Part shown: positions 56,399 to 64,000 of the stretch, piece by piece | Layout: every line of letters begins with the position of its first letter | How positions within the stretch are numbered: position 1 is the first letter of the stretch | NCBI RefSeq assembly: GCF_000816495.1 | Contig: NZ_JXBK01000001.1 | Span: forward strand, 1,225,017 to 1,289,016 | Source: Acinetobacter harbinensis | Lineage (GTDB): Bacteria > Pseudomonadota > Gammaproteobacteria > Pseudomonadales > Moraxellaceae | Reading direction: 5' to 3' | DNA length: 64,000 nt | Notes under the pieces: generated by a model | What the model was told of the DNA's origin: nothing | Seen by the model: the letters and a program-made list of their open reading frames with translations, nothing else | Databases searched by the model: none | Position numbers and translations under genes: made by a program

Positions 56399-57032
56399 GT
56401 AGGTGAGGTGCGAGTTTGTTCAAAATATAGCAAAACAGTTCCGCTGTTTTTTGCGTGTCGTATAAAGCAGAGTGTGCTTCTTTACCATCAAACTCAATTC
56501 CCGCTTGAATACACGATTTTGCCAGTACTGTTTGCCCAAACATGACCGCACTTAAAGTGACGGTATCAAACACAGAAAAACTGTGAAACGGATTTTGATT
56601 TTTGGTTGCAGTACGTGCAATCGCGGCTTGAACAAAGCCCAAATCAAAATGCGCGTTGTGCCCGACTAAAATAGCATGGGTACAGTTTTGCTCGCGGCGT
56701 ACTTCATTAATGGCTTTAAAGATACGTCTTAAGGCCGTTTTTTCATCTTCTGCCATCGCCATGCGCATTGGATTTGACGGATCAATACCAATAAAATCGA
56801 GCGAGCGACGATCTAGATTCGCACCTTCAAAAGGATTGATATGTGCATGATGTGCTTTGCCGGGCACAAACTGACCTTCGGCATTATAAATAATGGGAAT
56901 GGCTGCAATTTCCAATAAGGCATCGGTCTGCGAATTAAACCCTGCTGTTTCAACATCGACAACTACAGGTAAAAATCCACGAAAACGTTGACCAATAATG
57001 GGTTGGGTTTCATCTGTCACACTTTTCTCCAT
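56373..57032 (-). CDS. rnt: Ribonuclease T
   Basis: A 219-residue DEDD 3'-5' exoribonuclease that trims the 3' ends of tRNA and other stable RNA. Exo motifs: '[18 protein letters not shown]', '[12 protein letters not shown]' and '[13 protein letters not shown]'. Its start overlaps the end of pyrC by 16 bases. Its last codons double as the promoter of the downstream tRNA-Glu, an apt neighbour for a tRNA-maturing enzyme. Confidence 0.96.
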   Translation of the reverse strand: MEKSVTDETQPIIGQRFRGFLPVVVDVETAGFNSQTDALLEIAAIPIIYNAEGQFVPGKAHHAHINPFEGANLDRRSLDFIGIDPSNPMRMAMAEDEKTALRRIFKAINEVRREQNCTHAILVGHNAHFDLGFVQAAIARTATKNQNPFHSFSVFDTVTLSAVMFGQTVLAKSCIQAGIEFDGKEAHSALYDTQKTAELFCYILNKLAPHLLDTLTADQ

Positions 57033-58057
57033 TGAATGGTTTGACCGGCATAGAGCGGGATAATTTTTTCACCATCCAAGTAGTCTAAACTTGTTGGAAT
57101 AACTTGCGGTTCTTTCACCAAGGTAATGCTATTGGTATTACGTGGTAAACCATAAAAATCTGCGCCAAAATGACTGGCAAAACCTTCGAGGCGTTCAATT
57201 TTACCCACTTGGTCAAAAGCTTGCGCATACAGTTCAATGGCAGTTGGTGCGCTATAACAACCGGCACAACCACAGGCATTTTCTTTGGCATCTTTTGAAT
57301 GCGGCGCGCTGTCTGTACCTAAGAAAAACTTAGGATTCGAGCTGGTGGCCACTTCAAGTAAAGTTTGTTGATGGGTCTGACGTTTTAAAATAGGCAAACA
57401 ATAAAAATGGGGTTTGATGCCGCCAACCAGCATGTCATTACGATTAAACAATAAATGTTGTGGAGTAATGGTGGCGGCGACATTACGATCTTGTTCAATC
57501 ACAAAATGCGCAGCTTCACTGGTGGTGATGTGCTCTAAAACCAATTTAAGCTTTGGAAACTGTTTAAGCAGTGGCGCTAACACTTCATCTAAAAAGCGTT
57601 TTTCACGATCAAAAATATCGACATGACTGTGGGTCACTTCGCCGTGCAATAAAAAAGGCACTTGATGTTCTTCAAGTTGCTCAATCACCGCATAGACTTT
57701 ACGAATATCGCTTACGCCATTGTCTGAATTGGTGGTCGCTCCGGCAGGGTAAAGCTTGACGGCATTGACATGGGCTGAGTCTTTAATTTTTTTGACTTCA
57801 CTGACAGGCGTCTGATCCGTTAAATACAGCACCATACGCGGGTCGAAGGCAATACCTTCAGGTACGTGCGCTAAAATGCGTTCACGATACGCAATCGCTT
57901 CTGCTACGGTTTTGACCGGAGGAACAGTATTGGGCATACAAATTGCGCGCGCAAACTGTCGAGCCAAGTCGGGTGCAGTACGTTTTAAAGCAAGACCATC
58001 ACGAAGGTGAGCGTGCCAATCATCTGGCTGGAGGAGAGTGATTGTATTCAAGGCCAT
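57017..58057 (-). CDS. pyrC: Dihydroorotase PyrC
   Basis: A 346-residue class II dihydroorotase for pyrimidine synthesis. Zinc ligands: HxH in '[10 protein letters not shown]', the carboxylated Lys in '[16 protein letters not shown]', His in '[12 protein letters not shown]' and 'LEHITTSEA', Asp in 'LGTDSAPH'. The ATG at 58057 ('[13 protein letters not shown]') is preferred over an upstream TTG at 58066. Confidence 0.96.
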   Translation of the reverse strand: MALNTITLLQPDDWHAHLRDGLALKRTAPDLARQFARAICMPNTVPPVKTVAEAIAYRERILAHVPEGIAFDPRMVLYLTDQTPVSEVKKIKDSAHVNAVKLYPAGATTNSDNGVSDIRKVYAVIEQLEEHQVPFLLHGEVTHSHVDIFDREKRFLDEVLAPLLKQFPKLKLVLEHITTSEAAHFVIEQDRNVAATITPQHLLFNRNDMLVGGIKPHFYCLPILKRQTHQQTLLEVATSSNPKFFLGTDSAPHSKDAKENACGCAGCYSAPTAIELYAQAFDQVGKIERLEGFASHFGADFYGLPRNTNSITLVKEPQVIPTSLDYLDGEKIIPLYAGQTIQWRKV

Positions 58058-58202
58058 TTCAATCAAGCAAATAAAACAAATGATAATGCATAAACTGCCA
58101 AAAAGGTAACCAGAATTAAAGACAAATGCTGACAGATAGCCAATTACAAAGAATAAAATTATGTTATTTTAAGTAAATATAAAAATAACCTAATACTTGA
58201 GC

Positions 58203-59462
58203 ATGAACTATAAATATAATCTGGCTAAATTACAGTACGATAAGGAAAAAATAGAACAATTGATTGCTTTGCAAATACATCATGTTGGTCAAACTTTCCC
58301 TATCGAAATGGAACATACGTTTTGGTTAAAAAACTTACAACGTGCGCGTAAACATATCGAAAAATCTTTTTGGTTGGCACTTTTATCTTACTTTATTTTT
58401 GTATTGGTGGTTATACCCAGTGACTATGGCATTATAAATCGCTCGGTTTTTGCACATGACTTTACCCACTGCGTATTATCGATCATGAACGGAGGCCTGT
58501 GCTTACTGCTATTGTTTTGTTTTGCTGCGCAGCCAAAACTTCAGCATTATTTTCTCCATGCCAGTCTATTAATTATGTTTTGGGGAATTGTGTCGATTGC
58601 GTGGCTGATTATTACTGTGCAAACCATTGAGCTACAGCATCAAGCCATGGCCGTGATCGCAATTATTTATATGCTGAGTTATGTTATTAGTGGAATAAAA
58701 CCCACTTATATTCTGATCAATGGTTTAGTGGCCGCGATTGCGACGCTTTTGTTGTTTACTCTTTTGCATGTTGACTTTGATGTGATGGTTTTGGGACGGG
58801 TGATGGCCGGCAGTTGTGTATTTGGTTATGCCATTGCCCACATGATTTTTGCCCGTGAACGGATGATTTTTTTATACACACTACGCGCTCGAGTCAGTGA
58901 GGAAATTCATCGTATTTATAATTCTGAATTACTGCATTTAAGTCAGCATGATGCGCTGACTACAATTTCTAATCGGCGTACTTTTGATGAGATGATGATG
59001 GTGTTTTATCAGCAAACTCGTGCTGATCAAACGGCATTGTCTATTTTATTTATTGATATTGATTATTTTAAAAAATATAACGATTTTTATGGTCATCAAA
59101 AAGGTGATGAGGTTATTTTGGCGATTGCCAAAGCGATTAAAAGTGCCATTCGTCATATGGATTTTGTTGCGCGTTATGGCGGCGAAGAATTTGTAGTGTT
59201 ACTGCCTGCAACCGATGCACATGGCGCTTATGCCGTTGCATCAAATATTTATAAAGCCATTGATGGTCTGGCCATTTCACATGCCAGCTCTTTAGTTTCA
59301 AACAATGTCACCATCAGTTTGGGGATTACCGTATATCGCGGGGAAGAGCAGATTAGCAAAGAGGAATTATTAAGCATTGCCGACCAAGCGTTATATCGGG
59401 CCAAACAACTTGGACGCAATCAAATTTATTATCAATCGCTTCGTAATACATCTGTGATTTAG
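58203..59462 (+). CDS. Membrane-bound diguanylate cyclase (GGDEF)
   Basis: A 419-residue c-di-GMP synthase. It has a cytoplasmic N-terminal stretch (~1–55), six or so membrane helices (~58–220), then a GGDEF domain with active site 'GGEEF' in 'ARYGGEEFVVLLP'. An intact product-inhibition I-site (RHMD, five residues before GGEEF) is present, so feedback by c-di-GMP is expected. The ATG at 58203 is favoured over a TTG six bases upstream. The N-terminal sensor is not recognised as a named domain. Divergent from pyrC. Confidence 0.92.
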   Translation: MNYKYNLAKLQYDKEKIEQLIALQIHHVGQTFPIEMEHTFWLKNLQRARKHIEKSFWLALLSYFIFVLVVIPSDYGIINRSVFAHDFTHCVLSIMNGGLCLLLLFCFAAQPKLQHYFLHASLLIMFWGIVSIAWLIITVQTIELQHQAMAVIAIIYMLSYVISGIKPTYILINGLVAAIATLLLFTLLHVDFDVMVLGRVMAGSCVFGYAIAHMIFARERMIFLYTLRARVSEEIHRIYNSELLHLSQHDALTTISNRRTFDEMMMVFYQQTRADQTALSILFIDIDYFKKYNDFYGHQKGDEVILAIAKAIKSAIRHMDFVARYGGEEFVVLLPATDAHGAYAVASNIYKAIDGLAISHASSLVSNNVTISLGITVYRGEEQISKEELLSIADQALYRAKQLGRNQIYYQSLRNTSVI

Positions 59463-59471
59463 TATGTAAAC

Positions 59472-59508
59472 GTATTAAAAAACCGCCATTTAGGCGGTTT
59501 TTTAATAC
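59472..59508. terminator. Bidirectional terminator between the diguanylate cyclase gene and argG
   Basis: A perfect 16-bp stem (59472–59487 with 59493–59508), a five-base loop and A/T tracts on both sides of the CCGCC core. Confidence 0.92.
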
Positions 59509-59517
59509 AGCTAATGC

Positions 59518-60972
<1,455 letters not shown>

Positions 60973-61005
60973 CTAATCAAAAAATATCTATAATTTTCTT
61001 AGCAA

Positions 61006-61349
61006 TATCACCGGTTGGAATGATGCGAAATTTAATTTAAGCAAAAATCAAAGTACTTCATCGGCCATGAAAATGAGGCAACGGCATTCATTATCACCGG
61101 TTGGAATGATGCGAAATTTAATTTAAGCAAAAATCAAAGTACTTCATCGGCCATGAAAATGAGGCAACGGCATTCATTATCACCGGTTGGAATGATGCGA
61201 AATTTAATTTAAGCAAAAATCAAAGTACTTCATCGGCCATGAAAATGAGGCAACGGCATTCATTATCACCGGTTGGAATGATGCGAAATTTAATTTAAGC
61301 AAAAATCAAAGTACTTCATCGGCCATGAAAATGAGGCAACGGCATTCAT
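61006..61349. repeat. Four perfect tandem copies of an 86-bp unit
   Basis: Units start at 61006, 61092, 61178 and 61264 and appear identical base for base. Each starts TATCACCGGTTGG and ends CGGCATTCAT. There are no spacers between units, so this is not a CRISPR array. 86 is not a multiple of three. Each unit encodes, on the minus strand, the same 19-residue ORF (MNAVASFSWPMKYFDFCLN) at 61032–61091, 61118–61177, 61204–61263 and 61290–61349. For the three left copies the ATG is preceded by GGTGATA from the neighbouring unit. The array lies between the argG promoter and lldP. Function unknown. Confidence 0.95.
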
Positions 61350-61649
61350 TCTCGTGTTTATCTTTGTATACGCTATTTTTTGCTGAGGAAAGCCTAAGTC
61401 GTATTTGAGCGTCTAAGTAATACCGTCGCTACAGGTGAAGGTGAAGTTTTTTATAGCCGCCATATTCACTTTGAAAGATCAAAAGTAGGTTGATGACCTC
61501 TAAAAATCAAGCATTCGACTAAAGTTGTATGTAGAGAAAATTCACAAGCTTTCATTTATAAAAATCAAATAAAAACAAAGCTTATTAACAAGGCTGAATT
61601 ATTGATCAGTGATTAAAAAGAATAGGATTGAGTTTTAGTTTGATTATTT
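61350..61649. other. Intergenic DNA between the tandem array and the lldP operators
   Basis: About 300 A/T-rich bases with no ORF or RNA structure that I can support. Confidence 0.5.
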
Positions 61650-61662
61650 TTGGTCTGACCAA
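61650..61662. promoter_or_regulatory. Upstream LldR-type operator
   Basis: Perfect palindrome TTGGT-CTG-ACCAA, fitting the TGGTnnnACCA core bound by FadR/LldR-type GntR regulators. It lies upstream of lldP, whose regulator gene follows. Confidence 0.75.
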
Positions 61663-61743
61663 TATTAAGTTATTGTTGATCTTTGGCGCTCTAAAATCTA
61701 CTGTTCCGAGTGGAATATCAATTATTTTTTATTTTACTCTCAA

Positions 61744-61756
61744 TTGGTCTGACCAA
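61744..61756. promoter_or_regulatory. Promoter-proximal LldR-type operator
   Basis: The same 13-bp palindrome as at 61650, with centres 94 bp apart (about nine helical turns). The lldP promoter probably lies between them, as in E. coli lldPRD. Confidence 0.75.
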
Positions 61757-61820
61757 TAATAACTAAAAAATTGGTTCGAGTGATTGAAAAAATAGCAGTG
61801 AGCATTTCAGGGAGAAGACA

Positions 61821-63485
61821 ATGCTTCAATCTTGGCAACAAATTTATGATCCGATGGCCAATATCTGGCTATCGAGCGCGATTGCGCTGATTCCAATTGT
61901 GTTCTTTTTTCTAGCTTTGGCCATTTTTCGCTTAAAAGGCAGCGTCGCAGCCACCATTACCGTGGCTTTGGCGTTGTTGGTGGCACTTTTTGCTTATCAA
62001 ATGCCGGCTGCAACTGCGTTTGCTTCACTGGTGTATGGTTTTTTTTATGGCTTGTGGCCAATTGCGTGGATTATTATTGGTGCGGTATTTCTATATAAAA
62101 TTTCGGTCAAAACCGGCCAGTTTAATATTATCCGTTCTTCTATTTTATCGATTACCGAAGATCAACGTTTACAAATGCTGTTGGTGGGCTTTGCCTTTGG
62201 TACGTTCTTAGAAGGTGCCGCTGGTTTTGGCGCACCCGTGGCCATTACTGCCGCGCTGTTGGTCGGTTTAGGCTTTAAACCACTCTATGCCGCAGGACTT
62301 TGCTTAATTGTAAATACTGCACCGGTGGCTTTTGGTGCGATGGGCATTCCGATTATTGTCGCCGGACAAGTGTCTGGGGTAGATACCATGGAAATCAGTC
62401 AGATGGTCGGTCGTCAATTGCCGTTTATGGTGCCGATTGTACTGTTCTGGATTATGGGCATCATGGATGGTTGGCGTGGTATTAAAGAAACGTGGCCAGC
62501 GGTGATTGTGGCCGGTGGGTCGTTTGCACTGGCGCAATACTTGACCTCTAATTTTGTTGGGCCGGAGCTTCCTGACATTACTGCGGCAATTGCAGCCTTG
62601 GTCAGCTTAACGATTTTACTTAAGTTCTGGAAACCGAAACATATCTTCCGTTTTAGTGCAACAGAAGGCAATGTGGATGACAGTTTATTGGCAGATCAGC
62701 AACAACAATACAGTTTAGGCCAGATCGCCAAAGCATGGTCGCCGTTCATGATTTTAACCGTGATGGTGACCATTTGGAGTATCAAACCATTTAAAGATTT
62801 GTTTAGCAAAGATGGCGCATTACATGATTGGGTGATCTCAATTCCAGTACCGTATGTCCATCAATTGGTGCAAAAAATGCCGCCCGTGGTGGCAGAAATA
62901 AAAGACTACGATGCCATTTTTAAATTTGATTGGTTCTCTGCAACCGGTACTGCCATTTTTATTGCTGCACTCATCACCATTTTGTTCTTAAAAATGCAGC
63001 CTAAACAGGCAGTGCTGACTTTTGCTGAAACCTTAAATGAGTTAAAAACTCCGATTTATTCCATCGGTATGGTGTTGGCCTTTGCTTTTATTGCCAATTA
63101 TTCGGGCATGTCAGCCACCTTGGCACTGGCGCTGGCACATACTGGCAAAGCCTTTACCTTCTTCTCGCCATTTTTAGGTTGGATTGGGGTATTTTTAACC
63201 GGTTCAGACACCTCTGCCAATGCCTTGTTTGCTGCACTGCAAGCCACCACCGCGCAACAAATTGGGGTGCCAGAAGTGTTATTGGTGGCGGCCAATACCA
63301 GTGGCGGCGTCACTGGTAAAATGATTTCTCCGCAATCGATTGCCATTGCCTGTGCGGCGGTGGGTTTGGTTGGTAAAGAATCTGATTTATTTCGCTTTAC
63401 CGTTAAACACAGTATCGTGTTCACCATCATGATGGGTATTATTATTACCTTACAAGCGTATGTGTTCCCATGGATGATTCCATAA
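61821..63485 (+). CDS. lldP: L-lactate permease
   Basis: A 554-residue membrane protein of the LctP family with about 12–14 helices. Family segments: '[20 protein letters not shown]', '[14 protein letters not shown]', '[16 protein letters not shown]' and '[14 protein letters not shown]'. It imports L-lactate (and often D-lactate or glycolate) with protons. GGGAGAAG precedes the ATG. It is first in an lldPR operon, and lldD presumably follows beyond the window. Confidence 0.96.
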   Translation: MLQSWQQIYDPMANIWLSSAIALIPIVFFFLALAIFRLKGSVAATITVALALLVALFAYQMPAATAFASLVYGFFYGLWPIAWIIIGAVFLYKISVKTGQFNIIRSSILSITEDQRLQMLLVGFAFGTFLEGAAGFGAPVAITAALLVGLGFKPLYAAGLCLIVNTAPVAFGAMGIPIIVAGQVSGVDTMEISQMVGRQLPFMVPIVLFWIMGIMDGWRGIKETWPAVIVAGGSFALAQYLTSNFVGPELPDITAAIAALVSLTILLKFWKPKHIFRFSATEGNVDDSLLADQQQQYSLGQIAKAWSPFMILTVMVTIWSIKPFKDLFSKDGALHDWVISIPVPYVHQLVQKMPPVVAEIKDYDAIFKFDWFSATGTAIFIAALITILFLKMQPKQAVLTFAETLNELKTPIYSIGMVLAFAFIANYSGMSATLALALAHTGKAFTFFSPFLGWIGVFLTGSDTSANALFAALQATTAQQIGVPEVLLVAANTSGGVTGKMISPQSIAIACAAVGLVGKESDLFRFTVKHSIVFTIMMGIIITLQAYVFPWMIP

Positions 63486-63505
63486 CACGCAATTGAGGTG
63501 AGCAA

Positions 63506-64000
63506 ATGAAAGTCTCTGACAAAGTGGTACAAAGTCTGCGCATATTGATTGAACACAACAATATGCAAGTGGGAGATCGTTTGCCTGCGGAACGCAAATT
63601 ATGTGAACAACTCAGCGTTTCGCGTTCCTCATTGCGTGAAGCGATTCAGCAATTGACCAGTATGGGCATTTTACAAAGTCGAGGCGGTGCAGGCACCTTC
63701 TTGCAGCAATTATCCAGCAATTGGTCACAACATCAAATTGTACAGCCGTTAAGTCATTTGATTGATCAAGATCCGGCTTATCGTTTTGATGTGCAAGAAG
63801 CGCGTATCGTTTTAGAAGGTGGCACGGCGTGGTATGCAGCACAGCGTGCAACGCCTGAAGATCTGTTGAATATTCGCCGGTGCTATGAGCAAATTAGTCA
63901 TTCTCAAGGTTTGGGCAATGATGATCAAGCCGCACAAGCCGATGCTAAATTTCATCTGGCGATTGCCGAGGCTTCACACAATTTGGTGCTGATACAGATG
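63506..64000 (+). CDS. lldR: GntR/FadR-family lactate regulator LldR, 3'-truncated by window edge
   Basis: The first 165 residues are in the window with no stop before the edge. Winged-helix DNA-binding domain: 'QVGDRLPAERKLCEQLSVSR' then 'SSLREAIQQL'. An FCD ligand-binding domain begins near 80 ('DVQEARIVLEGGTAWYAA', 'ADAKFHLAIAEASHN'; the Asp/His metal-ligand pattern is visible). ATG at 63506 follows GAGGTGAGC. It should bind the two palindromes upstream of lldP and release them with L-lactate. Confidence 0.93.
   Translation, partial: MKVSDKVVQSLRILIEHNNMQVGDRLPAERKLCEQLSVSRSSLREAIQQLTSMGILQSRGGAGTFLQQLSSNWSQHQIVQPLSHLIDQDPAYRFDVQEARIVLEGGTAWYAAQRATPEDLLNIRRCYEQISHSQGLGNDDQAAQADAKFHLAIAEASHNLVLIQM

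Noticed and set aside
61006..61349. CRISPR array
   Set aside because: The 86-bp units abut each other exactly with no variable spacers, and there are no cas genes nearby.

Overview
The window looks like a chromosomal segment of an Acinetobacter-like gammaproteobacterium (Moraxellaceae). This rests on moderate-to-low GC, the gene families present (an RNase HI–DnaQ fusion, an OsmC–YcaO fusion, a FimL-like protein, a LysM-rich MltD) and the 6S RNA/ZapA/YgfB/PepP/UbiH neighbourhood. The species cannot be fixed from the sequence alone. Both window edges cut genes: a TerD–VWA protein at the left and an LldR regulator at the right.

Layout. (1) 1–2.36 kb: three-gene tellurium-resistance-like cluster (TerD–VWA, AIM24-family, TerD) closed by a strong terminator. 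(2) 2.55–11.54 kb: type VI secretion effector island of a long VgrG, a 1637-residue Rhs protein with a variable C-terminal tip, and a small lipoprotein that is the likely cognate immunity protein. (3) 11.57–12.38 kb: IS1-family element with a nonsense mutation in its transposase. (4) 12.46–15.18 kb: OsmC–YcaO fusion gene, then the frameshifted tail of a lost ferredoxin/rubredoxin reductase. (5) 15.5–23.5 kb: complete kdpABC-kdpDE high-affinity potassium system. (6) 23.6–26.7 kb: MacA/FtsX-like tripartite ABC exporter on the minus strand. (7) 27.2–33.7 kb: 6S RNA, zapA and a coiled-coil gene facing ygfB-pepP-ubiH-ubiI, then a SutA-like gene. (8) 33.8–37.6 kb: rsmI divergent from a shortened lpoA-yraN-dolP cluster plus an esterase-like gene. 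(9) 37.6–45.1 kb: nudC, fimL-like, rnhA–dnaQ fusion and an eight-LysM lytic transglycosylase. (10) 45.1–50.7 kb: yejABEF peptide importer. (11) 50.8–61 kb: OYE-type oxidoreductase, GST, four tRNA-Glu(TTC) genes in three transcription units, a lipase-like protein, an amino-acid permease, rnt-pyrC, a diguanylate cyclase and argG. (12) 61–64 kb: four perfect 86-bp tandem repeats, two LldR-type operators, lldP and the start of lldR.

Most of the window is core metabolism and housekeeping. The accessory material is at 2.5–12.4 kb, where the Rhs tip plus lipoprotein is the best candidate for an undescribed toxin–immunity pair. The exact 86-bp tandem array upstream of lldP, each unit carrying the same 19-codon minus-strand ORF, is the other unexplained structure. 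Regulatory signals readable from sequence include the 6S RNA promoter, three near-consensus tRNA-Glu promoters (one embedded in the end of rnt), an extended -10 promoter for argG and paired LldR operators 94 bp apart.
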